NCBI GenBank assembly: GCA_003214855.1
Contig: QCLC01000015.1
Location: 1 to 39,493, forward strand
DNA length: 39,493 nucleotides
Origin: Prochlorococcus sp. AG-412-I05
Lineage (GTDB): Bacteria > Cyanobacteriota > Cyanobacteriia > PCC-6307 > Cyanobiaceae
Direction of reading: 5' to 3'
Below, piece after piece: positions 9,750-18,190 of this stretch. The notes under the pieces were generated by a model that saw only the letters and a program-made list of their open reading frames with translations, was not told the DNA's origin and searched no databases. The number at the start of each line of letters is the position of its first letter. The stretch's first letter is position 1. The translations under genes were made by a program, and so were the position numbers.

Positions 9750-10073
9750 TCAGATTCCTCTTAGGCCTTGAATCTCCATGGCAAAAGTCAAGCAGCTTAA
9801 GCAAGCTTTTCTTTGATATTCACATAACACATCCATCAAAGACGTAAAGCAAAGTTGGCCAGCGACTAAATCCTCACTCATCATTACGCAGAGCGCAGTT
9901 TCTGGAGGAAAGCTAAGAGCGAAAGGGTTCTTGAGGAGCTGGACTTCCACTGCAAAGAATGTGCCGTGAAGTAGCCCAATCAGGAGGTCACGCAATTCAG
10001 GGCTTGCTCTGTCGAACTGTATCCAGAAGTTGCATTGCATCTGAAATACCACTAAGCCATTCAACACTCTCAA
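9750..10073 (-). CDS. Doubtful small ORF, 107 codons
   Basis: An open frame runs from a TTG at 10071-10073, directly after an in-frame stop, to a TGA at 9750-9752 that lies 4 bases before the next start. No ribosome site is seen at the TTG or at the first internal ATG (10038-10040). The translation has six cysteines and no motif I know. It could be a small gene co-transcribed with the 9464-9745 gene, a remnant of a larger gene, or noise. Its placement is the only support. Confidence 0.25.
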   Translation of the reverse strand: MRVLNGLVVFQMQCNFWIQFDRASPELRDLLIGLLHGTFFAVEVQLLKNPFALSFPPETALCVMMSEDLVAGQLCFTSLMDVLCEYQRKACLSCLTFAMEIQGLRGI

Positions 10074-10296
10074 TCAGATGTACCCCGAGAAGCGACGTAA
10101 CCTGAGACTTCGAAGATTTCCTAATGCGCTGAGAATTCACCCTGCTGGAAAATGCAGGGAAGATTTTTCAAGAGAATACCTCTGAACTGATTAAGCTCAT
10201 CCGTTCGGAGATCAAGGTCTCCACCGTACTTGCAGGCCCCTACTTAGCCCTCACAAGTCGATTACGTTAATCAAACATCAGGAATTAAAAAACCTG

Positions 10297-12021
10297 GTGC
10301 AATGGCTAGACTCTTGGTCATATGGAAATCCAGAGATGGTCTGCACCCCAGAGGATCTGGCCACATATGGAAGTATCTTCGGAAGGCTCCCACCAGTCCT
10401 GCTAACTCACCTCGCAAACCAATGCGCAGATATGCACTTTGAGGATGGCCAGACCATTCTCTACGAGGGAGGAGAACAACTGATATTCATCCTGCTGGAA
10501 GGTTCGGTCAAAGCAATCAAATCTGTTAATGCCTTGCCCAAGGAGGTAACGACGCTCAAGGCAGGTCAGTTGTTCGGAACGATCGCTGCTTCCCTGTGCA
10601 TCCCCTCGCCCCTGTCCTGGGTGAGCATAGGTAGATCTAGGGTCGCCAGCCTCGACTTTGCGACCTTCTATGCAATAGCCGAACTGGCTCCCGAACTTAT
10701 TCCTGAACTACAGGAGATCTCCTCCAACTTGTATGACCTGGTCAAGGAGTGCGTGTATTCGAGTGCTAGGCCTAGGCCAGTGGTGCTCGGCTATAAGGGC
10801 TGCCCCAAATGCGAGAGAATTCTTCAGTTCTTGGCAAGAAACCAGGTAAACCTCACATACATCGACGCCTACCGCAGGGACATCATCACCTTCGCCTTAA
10901 TCGGTTCGACTTTTTCCTGGATAGGCGATCAGCCCCAAGAATCCGACATCCCCGCAGTGCAATTTAGGGATGGAGTCACGCTAAAAAACCCGACCCTGCG
11001 CGAGCTAGCCGATCACATTGGACTCAAGACCATACCGTCAAAAAGCCATTATCAATGCATCGTTGTAGGTGCAGGGCCATGTGGCATGGCAGCTGGCATC
11101 TACGCTGCATCTGAGGGCCTGAGCACCCTGATCATCGAACGGGAAGCACCTGGGGGTCAGGCTCAAACGTCATCGCGTATAGAGAACTATCTGGGCTTCT
11201 CTCACGGCATCAGCGGCGATGAGCTAGCCAAGAGAGGCCGGGAGCAGTTGCACCACCTTGGCGCAGAACTTCTGATTGCCCGCTCGGTTGAGAAGCTAAA
11301 CCAGGGTCCTCTAGCAGTACAGCTTGATGGAGAGGATGTTATCTCCGCGGATAGCATCATCCTGGCAACTGGCGCACTCTGGAAGCTGCTTCCAGCCAGC
11401 AATGCGAACAACTTCCTAGGCAGGGGAGTGTTTTACGGAGCAAGTCACAGCAACGCCGCTCTAACCCACGGCAAATCAGTCCATTTCGTGGGTGCTGGCA
11501 ACTCTGCCGGGGAAGCGGCTCTGGATTTTGCGTCCTACGCCAGTAGCGTTACGTTAATCGTAAGAGGTGCAACCCTCGAAGGCAAGATGTCGGCGTATCT
11601 TCGCGAGCGTCTTAAATATGTACCCAACATCAAAATCCTGTACCACACTGAGGTCAAGTCGGTGTTAGGAAAGGCTGTCGTTGAGCGTATCGAGCTAATA
11701 AATAGCGAATCCGGAGTTGTGGAGACAGTTCCTAGCGATGGGCTCTACCTTTACCTGGGCGGCACCACAGATGTGAGCTGGCTACCCAAGGAACTGCTCA
11801 TCGACAACCAAGGATTCATCCTCACCGGTGACCACATTCCCCGAGAAAGCCTCCAGGACCTATCCATCTCACCCAGTGAGATGGAAACCTCGATCCCTGG
11901 AGTGTTCTGCTGCGGCGACATCCGCAGCTCCTCCCTCAAGAGAGTGGCCTCAGCCGTGGGGGAGGGCTCCACAGCAGTGATCAATGCCCTTAACAAGATC
12001 CATAGCAAGCGCCGTCAGTAG
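10297..12021 (+). CDS. Fusion: cNMP-binding-like domain, glutaredoxin-like domain (CPKC), thioredoxin-reductase-like flavoprotein
   Basis: The 574-residue protein has three parts. About 25-150 is a cyclic-nucleotide-binding-like beta roll (DGQTILYEGGEQLIFILLEG), but the phosphate-binding cassette reads FGTIAASL, without the usual FGE...R residues. About 160-243 resembles a thioredoxin/glutaredoxin fold with CPKC at 169-172. About 250-574 is a thioredoxin-reductase-like FAD/NAD(P)H module: VVGAGPCGMAAG (256-267), GGQAQTSSRIENYLGF, ILATGA, NAD(P)H-site VGAGNSAGEAA (398-408) and FCCGDI (537-542). Where true thioredoxin reductases have the redox CxxC (as in YCATC), this has YGASHSNA (380-387). 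Similar three-part proteins are annotated as 'cyclic nucleotide-binding thioredoxin-disulfide reductase', but that activity is doubtful here. Start is GTG at 10297; ATG at 10336 is an alternative. It converges on tRNA-Pro. Confidence 0.85.
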   Translation: MQWLDSWSYGNPEMVCTPEDLATYGSIFGRLPPVLLTHLANQCADMHFEDGQTILYEGGEQLIFILLEGSVKAIKSVNALPKEVTTLKAGQLFGTIAASLCIPSPLSWVSIGRSRVASLDFATFYAIAELAPELIPELQEISSNLYDLVKECVYSSARPRPVVLGYKGCPKCERILQFLARNQVNLTYIDAYRRDIITFALIGSTFSWIGDQPQESDIPAVQFRDGVTLKNPTLRELADHIGLKTIPSKSHYQCIVVGAGPCGMAAGIYAASEGLSTLIIEREAPGGQAQTSSRIENYLGFSHGISGDELAKRGREQLHHLGAELLIARSVEKLNQGPLAVQLDGEDVISADSIILATGALWKLLPASNANNFLGRGVFYGASHSNAALTHGKSVHFVGAGNSAGEAALDFASYASSVTLIVRGATLEGKMSAYLRERLKYVPNIKILYHTEVKSVLGKAVVERIELINSESGVVETVPSDGLYLYLGGTTDVSWLPKELLIDNQGFILTGDHIPRESLQDLSISPSEMETSIPGVFCCGDIRSSSLKRVASAVGEGSTAVINALNKIHSKRRQ

Positions 12022-12045
12022 AGCCATTCACGTCCTAAGCCGCAA

Positions 12046-12069
12046 TTGATGAAATGCAGATTTCATCAA
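12046..12069. terminator. Perfect 10-bp inverted repeat between convergent oxidoreductase and tRNA-Pro
   Basis: TTGATGAAAT and ATTTCATCAA are exact complements around a GCAG loop, 24 bases past the oxidoreductase stop. No U-run follows on either strand, so it is not a classic intrinsic terminator; a transcript-end stabilising hairpin or a protein site is also possible. Confidence 0.4.
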
Positions 12070-12140
12070 CATGCCCACCTCCCTTTCGGGAATTTAAAGC
12101 CGACATATTTCACAGCAAAGCTAGACCTAAATTCAGCTAA

Positions 12141-12214
12141 TCGGGATGACAGGATTCGAACCTGCGGCCCCTTCGTCCCGAACGAAGTGCGCTACCAAGC
12201 TGCGCTACATCCCG
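12141..12214 (-). tRNA. tRNA-Pro (anticodon CGG)
   Basis: Read on the minus strand this folds as a full cloverleaf of 74 bases: acceptor CGGGATG / CATCCCG with discriminator A, a GCGC D stem, anticodon arm CTTCG-TTCGGGA-CGAAG with anticodon CGG (reads proline codon CCG), and a T arm containing GGTTCGAAT. CCA is not encoded. It lies between the fusion oxidoreductase and lipA, both on the plus strand. tRNA genes are common insertion points for mobile DNA, and the neighbouring oxidoreductase region looks accessory. Confidence 0.96.
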
Positions 12215-12281
12215 ATAGGCTCACTGTAGAAGGTGAAGTCGCCTGGAACTACTGCTGCCAATGGGCTCCTGAAGTGCTCTC

Positions 12282-13166
12282 ATGACTGGAAAGGCCTTAC
12301 TCAAACCACAATGGTTGCGCGTCAAGGCTCCACAACAGCAACGCATCGGCGAGGTCGCCAACCTGCTCAAAGGCCTCAATCTCAACACGGTGTGTCAAGA
12401 GGCCAGCTGCCCCAATATCGGGGAGTGTTTCGCCGGAGGAACTGCCACCTTCTTGATCATGGGGCCGGGTTGCACCCGCGCTTGCCCTTACTGCGATATC
12501 GACTTTGAGAAAAGCCCACGCGCCCTAGACCCCACTGAGCCACAGCGCCTAGGCCAAGCCGTAGCCCAGATGAAGCTTCGACATGTGGTGATCACTTCCG
12601 TTAACCGTGATGACCTCAGCGACGGCGGGGCCAGTCAATTCGTCGCATGCATCGAGGCCATTCGCCAACGTTCTCCCCTCACCACAATTGAGCTGCTGAT
12701 TCCGGATTTCAACGGCGACTGGGATGCCCTCGCCAAGCTGATGGACGCAGCGCCCCACGTGCTCAACCACAACATTGAGACCGTCCCTCGGCTCTACCGA
12801 CGAGCTCGTCCACAAGCCACCTATATGAGATCTCTTGAGCTGTTGTATCAAGTACGGCAAGGCTGGTCAAAGGTCTATAGCAAGTCTGGACTGATGGTGG
12901 GGCTAGGTGAAACAGATGCTGAGGTGATTGAAGTTCTAGAGGATCTACGCCGTCACCGCGTCGACATAGTGACCATCGGCCAATACCTCTCGCCAAGCCC
13001 AAAGCATCTGCCAGTCGATCGCTTTGTCACACCAGAACAGTTCGAGTATTTCCGCTCTATAGGAGAAACCAAGCTGGGGTTCCTTCAAGTTGTGAGTACG
13101 CCTCTCACACGCAGCAGCTACCACGCCGGCGAGGTGCAACGGCTGATGGCCGCCCACCCCCGCTGA
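12282..13166 (+). CDS. lipA: Lipoyl synthase (LipA)
   Basis: LipA inserts two sulfur atoms into protein-bound octanoate to make lipoate for pyruvate dehydrogenase and glycine cleavage H protein. The 294-residue product carries both cluster motifs: the auxiliary [4Fe-4S] site C38-X4-C43-X5-C49 (in [14 protein letters not shown]) and the radical-SAM site C64-X3-C68-X2-C71 (in CTRACPYC). The late serine ligand is present in the segment TRSSYHAGE. Length and motif order are complete. Cyanobacteria may have two lipA copies; which one this is cannot be told here. The stop is 2 bases from the stop of the convergent YciI-like gene. Confidence 0.97.
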   Translation: MTGKALLKPQWLRVKAPQQQRIGEVANLLKGLNLNTVCQEASCPNIGECFAGGTATFLIMGPGCTRACPYCDIDFEKSPRALDPTEPQRLGQAVAQMKLRHVVITSVNRDDLSDGGASQFVACIEAIRQRSPLTTIELLIPDFNGDWDALAKLMDAAPHVLNHNIETVPRLYRRARPQATYMRSLELLYQVRQGWSKVYSKSGLMVGLGETDAEVIEVLEDLRRHRVDIVTIGQYLSPSPKHLPVDRFVTPEQFEYFRSIGETKLGFLQVVSTPLTRSSYHAGEVQRLMAAHPR

Positions 13167-13168
13167 AC

Positions 13169-13477
13169 TCAAGCCATCAGCTCACCACATACAGGGATCC
13201 ACTGCTGCAGATCCCATTTAACTAAACCCTCAACAATCATCGGGTCTTGTTCAATTAAGCGTTTGGCTGCTTCAAAGGAGTCTGCCTGTAGCACCAACAA
13301 CCCTCCCCCGCCTGGTCGTTGTTCAGCATCCACCAAAAAACCACTCGAGACTTTGACACCTGAACCCCGCAAAGCATTGATCCATGCACGGTGGGCATCG
13401 ATGTAAATCTGCCGCTGCTCTGGCAAAAGTGTCAAAGTCTGCGCTGTAAACCTCTCGGTTTTGATAAACCAAGGCAT
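13169..13477 (-). CDS. YciI-like (YCII-related domain) protein
   Basis: The 102-residue protein fits the small YciI/YCII-related family, a ferredoxin-like alpha/beta barrel whose members may be weak hydrolases or ligand-binding proteins, mostly without a defined role. Segments supporting this are MPWFIKTERF at the start, the H in YIDAHRAWINAL, GFLVDAEQRPGGGGLLVLQA and AAKRLIEQDPMIVEGL. It starts 3 bases after the glsF stop on the same strand, so it is almost certainly translated from the glsF message. That arrangement hints at, but does not prove, a link to glutamate synthase. Confidence 0.8.
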   Translation of the reverse strand: MPWFIKTERFTAQTLTLLPEQRQIYIDAHRAWINALRGSGVKVSSGFLVDAEQRPGGGGLLVLQADSFEAAKRLIEQDPMIVEGLVKWDLQQWIPVCGELMA

Positions 13478-13480
13478 TCA

Positions 13481-16400
13481 TCAGGCGGCAACTTGCTCAC
13501 GCAAAGTTAAACCAACATTGACCTTTTCACTGGGTGGAACAAGCAGCTTAAACAATGCTTTCCAACTGATCCAGTTAGCCAAAATCTCCTTGGCTTTTGT
13601 ACTGCCAGTCTGCGCGAGATGGGCTTCGAGCAGTGTTTTGAGAATGACTTCCTGCTCAGTATTTGTTAGCGAGAAAATCTCCACAATCTCTTTGTTGACC
13701 CGATCGCTCACCATGTCCTGCTCATCGAGCAGGAACGTGAGGCCACCGGTCATCCCTGCCCCAACATTGCGGCCGGTGGATCCCAACACAACCACCACCC
13801 CGCCGGTCATGTATTCACAGCAATGATCCCCCGCACCTTCAACAACAGCCTTCACACCGCTATTACGCACAGCAAAACGCTCGCCAGCCCTACCTAAAGC
13901 AAACAACTCTCCACCGGTCGCGCCATACAGGCAAGTGTTGCCCAAAATCACCTGGCTGCCGCTCTGATCTGCACCCGCAGGTGGTACGAGCGTGATCCGG
14001 CCCCCATTCATGCCTTTACCGACATAGTCATTGGCCTCACCCTGCAAGCGCACATTCACCCCCTGCAGCAGAAATGCCGCAAAACTCTGACCGGCAGCCC
14101 CCTCAAAGCTGAGATCGAGCTGACCTCGGAAACCTTTGTTGCCATGGCGTTCAGCGATCTCACCAGAGATCCGTGCACAAACGCTGCGATCCGTATTAAC
14201 GATCGCGAGATTGCGGGCGATATGACCATGGCCATCGATCGCTGCCATCAGCTCGGCATCAGCAAGCAGCTGATCCTCGAGGATCGTTCCATTGTCATGG
14301 GCTTTGGCATCATGCATCAACCAAGCCCGATCAGCTGCCGCCGGGATCGGATCCAACAAGCAAGAAAGATCAAGGGTTTGGGTCTTAACCAGGTTGAGGC
14401 TGCGAGGTTCAAGCAGCTCTGTGCGACCAATGAGATCCTCAAGCCGAGCCACACCGAGCACACTCATCAGTTGGCGCACCTCCTCAGCCACAAACAGAAA
14501 AAAGTTGACAACATGCTCCGGGATACCTGGGAAGCGCTTGCGCAAGCTCTCCTGCTGGGTAGCAACCCCCACAGGACACTTATTGGTATGGCAGACGCGA
14601 GCCATGATGCAGCCCTCGGCAATCATCGCGACTGAGCCGAAACCATATTCCTCAGCACCAAGCAAGGCGGCGATCACCACATCCCAACCAGTCTTCAGAC
14701 CACCATCAGCACGCAATAACACACGATCACGCAAGCCATTTTCAAGCAGTGAACGGTGTACCTCGGTGAGACCTAACTCCCAAGGGCTTCCAGCGTGCTT
14801 AATCGAACTCAGCGGCGATGCGCCTGTACCACCGTCATGACCAGAGATCTGAATCACGTCTGCCTTGGCCTTCGCCACTCCAGCAGCAATCGTGCCGATG
14901 CCAATCTCAGCAACCAGCTTCACGCTCACCTTGGCCGCCGGGTGAACCTGATGAAGGTCGTGAATCAACTGGGCCAAATCCTCAATTGAATAGATGTCGT
15001 GATGGGGAGGTGGCGAGATCAGCGCCACACCAGCCTTGCTATTACGCAATTTGGCGATGTAGGGATCAACTTTTTGCCCAGGCAACTGACCTCCCTCACC
15101 AGGCTTTGCCCCTTGAGCCACCTTGATCTCAAGTTGCTTACCGCTCCGCAAATATTCCGGCGTCACACCAAAGCGACCAGAGGCGACCTGCTTAATCGCA
15201 GAGCAAGCCGTATCGCCATTGCGCAAACCCTTAATGCTGGGCAGAGTTTCTGAACGACTCTCAAGATCGACATCATCAAGGATCTTGAATCGAGCCGGAT
15301 CTTCTCCTCCTTCACCACTGTTGCTCTTGCCACCGATACGGTTCATCGCCACGGCAAGCACCTCGTGAGCCTCGCGCGATAGGGCGCCAAGACTCATTCC
15401 ACCAGTACAAAAACGTGCGCAAATGGATTCAACACTTTCAACCTGATCTAACGGGAGGGGCGTAGGGGCTAAGCGAAACGTCAGCAGGTCGCGCAGGGCA
15501 GTAGCAGGCCGATTCTCCAGCAGGTTCTTGTAGGTAGAGAAGTGGTCGTAGCCCGACCCAGCCCTCACGGCCGCATGCAGGGCCTTAGACATGTCCGGGG
15601 TATTGAGATGAAATTCACCGCCACTGCGATATTGCACAAAGCCCATGAACTCGAGCTTGGTGCGATCCAATTCAGGAAATGCCTTGGTATGGAAGGTGAG
15701 GGTCTCGCTAGCCAAGTCATTGAGACTGAGTCCAGCCACTCGACTGGTCGTGCCCTTAAAAGCCAGCTCAATTAAATCGGCACCGATACCAATCGCCTCA
15801 AAAATCTGAGCGCCGTGGTAACTAGCAAGTAAGGAAATACCGATCTTGGAGAGGATCTTGCGCAGGCCATCTTCCTGCGCCTTACGTACGTTGGCCTGGG
15901 CCTGATCAATCGTCAGCGCTGGCAATTTGCCGGTTTCAATCAGTTTCTGAGTACGAGGATGCTGCCACCAATGCCGAGTGGTCTCCCAAGTAAGCCAAGG
16001 GCACACAGCGCTAGCGCCATAGCCGATTAGACAGGCCAAATGATGGGTACTCCAGCACTGTGCCGTGTCAACCACCAAGGAAGCATTCAGCCGCAAACCC
16101 TGCTTCAGCAAGTGGTGATGCACTGCACCAACCGCTAGCAGCGGTGGAATGTAGGTGGTGCTAGCAACCACCCCACGGTCGGAAAGCACCACGACCTGGC
16201 TGCCATCGCGCACAGCATCCTCTGCTTCAACGCACAGTCGTGTAAGGGCACTTCCCAAACCGCTAGGCCCATCATGAACGGGCAGCAACGTGGAGAGTGT
16301 GGTCGTGGGGAACTCCAGCTGACCAAAAGCTGCAAGTTCCGCCTCATTGAGAATCGGAGTCTCAAGATGAATCAACGAAGCCGCCGCTGCCTCAGGCTTG

Positions 16401-18064
16401 AGGGGAGAACCGCGCTTTCCCAGATGCATCTCGAGACTCATCACCAACTTTTCCCGCAAGGGATCAATCGGCGGGTTTGTGACCTGCGCAAAGCGCTGTT
16501 TGAAGTAGTCGTATAGGAGGTGGGGCTTATTGGAGAGCACCGCCAATGGGATGTCATCACCCATGCAAAAAGTGGGTTCTTTGGCCCCAGCCGCCATTGA
16601 ATCGATGATTAACTCCAAATCCTCAGCAGTGAAACCGAAGGCTGTCTGCTGCTGAAGCAGTTCCAGATCTCCCAGTTGAGAATCCTGCTGCCAAGACTTT
16701 TGACCAAGCTTGCAACGATTTTGACTAAGCCATTCGCTATAGGGGTATCGGCCAGCAACCTCCTGCTTGACATCCCAATTACGCAGCAAACGACCCTTTT
16801 CAAGATCAACCGCCAACATCTGCCCAGGGCCAAGGCGTCCCTTCTCGATGATGCGGCTTTCCTCAAGCTCAACCACGCCAGTTTCTGAACCCATCACCAC
16901 CAAGCCATCACTGGTGATGCAATAGCGGGCCGGGCGTAAGCCATTGCGATCGAGGCTGGCACCAACACTGCGACCATCTGAGAACACAAGCAAGGCTGGG
17001 CCATCCCAGGGCTCTTGCGTGCACGCGGAATACTCATAAAAAGCCTGAATTTCTGGCTTGTCAGCCAGCTCTGGCTGTTCCCGGAAGGCCTCAGGGACCA
17101 AGGTCAGCAAGCTGTCAACAATCGGGCGCCCACTGCGTACAAGCAGCTCCAGAGTCGCGTCAAGGTTGGCGGAATCACTAAAAGCGGCATTAACAACCGG
17201 CTTGAGATCAGCCGCATCAACACCCCAAACGCTATCTAGGTTCACTTCAGTGGCCCTAGCCCAATTCAGGTTGCCCAACAACGTATTGATTTCACCGTTA
17301 TGACCGAGCAAACGCATCGGCTGGGCGAGTGGCCAACGGGGCAACGTATTGGTGCTGAAGCGGCGGTGATAAACCGCAAAAGGAACCTCAAAACGAGGGT
17401 CGCGGAGATCGGCATAAAACGCCGCAAGCACCTCGGAGCGCACCATGCCTTTGTAAACGACTGTGCGACTACTGAGTGACGCCACGTAGAGATCATTGGC
17501 ATGCTCTCCCCAGGCCTGCCGAGCACGATCTCCGATACGCCGCCGCAATCGAAATAACAACGCCTCCAACGCATCACCTTGCTGAGATCCCTGCACCAGC
17601 CACTGCTCGATAACCGGCGCTGTATCACGGGCAAGCGGACCCAACACCGCCACATCCACAGGGACTTCTCGCCATCCTCTGGACCTGAGACCGAGGGACT
17701 CAGCCTCCTGCTCGCAAAAGCAACGTGCTTCTGCGCGATGTGCAGCATCTCGAGGCATAAACAACATGCCCAGGCCACAACGATGGTTTGCAGCTTCCAC
17801 TGCCGACCACACAGCCTCAAGATAGCTCCAGGGAATAGCGCAAAGCAGACCTGCTCCATCTCCGGAATCCGCATCACCTCCGCAACCACCACGATGTTCC
17901 ATGCAGTTCAGGGCCCGAAGTGCCTGCTGCAAAATCCAATTGCTAGCTACCCCATCAATGTGAGCCAAGAAACCAACGCCACATGCATCCTTTTCGCCAA
18001 CCACGGCCGTAGGCGCGCTGCTGTCGCAATAGGGCCAATTGGAACGACGGTGATCCTGAGACAT
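13481..18064 (-). CDS. glsF: Ferredoxin-dependent glutamate synthase (Fd-GOGAT)
   Basis: This enzyme makes two glutamates from glutamine and 2-oxoglutarate with electrons from photosynthetic ferredoxin, completing the GS-GOGAT route of ammonium assimilation. The 1527-residue length is that of the large single-subunit form. The N-terminal class-II glutaminase begins at Cys28 (KDACGVGF), which would become the N-terminal nucleophile after removal of a 27-residue propeptide. The FMN/synthase domain contains GEGGEDPARF and ISGHDGGTGASPLSS, and the [3Fe-4S] cysteines are in CIMARVCHTNKCPVG (about residues 1150-1160). The C-terminal glycine-rich GXGXG helix domain is present (NDYVGKGMNGGRI, GATGGELFALGRAGERF). 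No NADPH-subunit gene is adjacent, in keeping with ferredoxin use. I saw no clear GTA-N8-TAC NtcA site just upstream. Confidence 0.97.
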   Translation of the reverse strand: MSQDHRRSNWPYCDSSAPTAVVGEKDACGVGFLAHIDGVASNWILQQALRALNCMEHRGGCGGDADSGDGAGLLCAIPWSYLEAVWSAVEAANHRCGLGMLFMPRDAAHRAEARCFCEQEAESLGLRSRGWREVPVDVAVLGPLARDTAPVIEQWLVQGSQQGDALEALLFRLRRRIGDRARQAWGEHANDLYVASLSSRTVVYKGMVRSEVLAAFYADLRDPRFEVPFAVYHRRFSTNTLPRWPLAQPMRLLGHNGEINTLLGNLNWARATEVNLDSVWGVDAADLKPVVNAAFSDSANLDATLELLVRSGRPIVDSLLTLVPEAFREQPELADKPEIQAFYEYSACTQEPWDGPALLVFSDGRSVGASLDRNGLRPARYCITSDGLVVMGSETGVVELEESRIIEKGRLGPGQMLAVDLEKGRLLRNWDVKQEVAGRYPYSEWLSQNRCKLGQKSWQQDSQLGDLELLQQQTAFGFTAEDLELIIDSMAAGAKEPTFCMGDDIPLAVLSNKPHLLYDYFKQRFAQVTNPPIDPLREKLVMSLEMHLGKRGSPLKPEAAAASLIHLETPILNEAELAAFGQLEFPTTTLSTLLPVHDGPSGLGSALTRLCVEAEDAVRDGSQVVVLSDRGVVASTTYIPPLLAVGAVHHHLLKQGLRLNASLVVDTAQCWSTHHLACLIGYGASAVCPWLTWETTRHWWQHPRTQKLIETGKLPALTIDQAQANVRKAQEDGLRKILSKIGISLLASYHGAQIFEAIGIGADLIELAFKGTTSRVAGLSLNDLASETLTFHTKAFPELDRTKLEFMGFVQYRSGGEFHLNTPDMSKALHAAVRAGSGYDHFSTYKNLLENRPATALRDLLTFRLAPTPLPLDQVESVESICARFCTGGMSLGALSREAHEVLAVAMNRIGGKSNSGEGGEDPARFKILDDVDLESRSETLPSIKGLRNGDTACSAIKQVASGRFGVTPEYLRSGKQLEIKVAQGAKPGEGGQLPGQKVDPYIAKLRNSKAGVALISPPPHHDIYSIEDLAQLIHDLHQVHPAAKVSVKLVAEIGIGTIAAGVAKAKADVIQISGHDGGTGASPLSSIKHAGSPWELGLTEVHRSLLENGLRDRVLLRADGGLKTGWDVVIAALLGAEEYGFGSVAMIAEGCIMARVCHTNKCPVGVATQQESLRKRFPGIPEHVVNFFLFVAEEVRQLMSVLGVARLEDLIGRTELLEPRSLNLVKTQTLDLSCLLDPIPAAADRAWLMHDAKAHDNGTILEDQLLADAELMAAIDGHGHIARNLAIVNTDRSVCARISGEIAERHGNKGFRGQLDLSFEGAAGQSFAAFLLQGVNVRLQGEANDYVGKGMNGGRITLVPPAGADQSGSQVILGNTCLYGATGGELFALGRAGERFAVRNSGVKAVVEGAGDHCCEYMTGGVVVVLGSTGRNVGAGMTGGLTFLLDEQDMVSDRVNKEIVEIFSLTNTEQEVILKTLLEAHLAQTGSTKAKEILANWISWKALFKLLVPPSEKVNVGLTLREQVAA

Positions 18065-18190
18065 AACCTTCAGCCAAACTATTTTCCTGCACCGCAGTGG
18101 ACTGCGTTCACAGTGAAAAGCTCAATCAGTGATCCTAGGCAGGCGCCCTCCTCTAAGACTTAGCCGAATGAGAGGACTAGCGTCCAAATC

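Noticed and set aside
10297-12021. Plain thioredoxin reductase (trxB) name for the fusion protein
   Set aside because: The active-site CxxC of thioredoxin reductase is absent, so the gene symbol would mislead.
18065-18190. NtcA operator expected upstream of glsF
   Set aside because: No GTA-N8-TAC match was found by eye in the divergent spacer; TCACAGTGA is palindromic but not an NtcA site.
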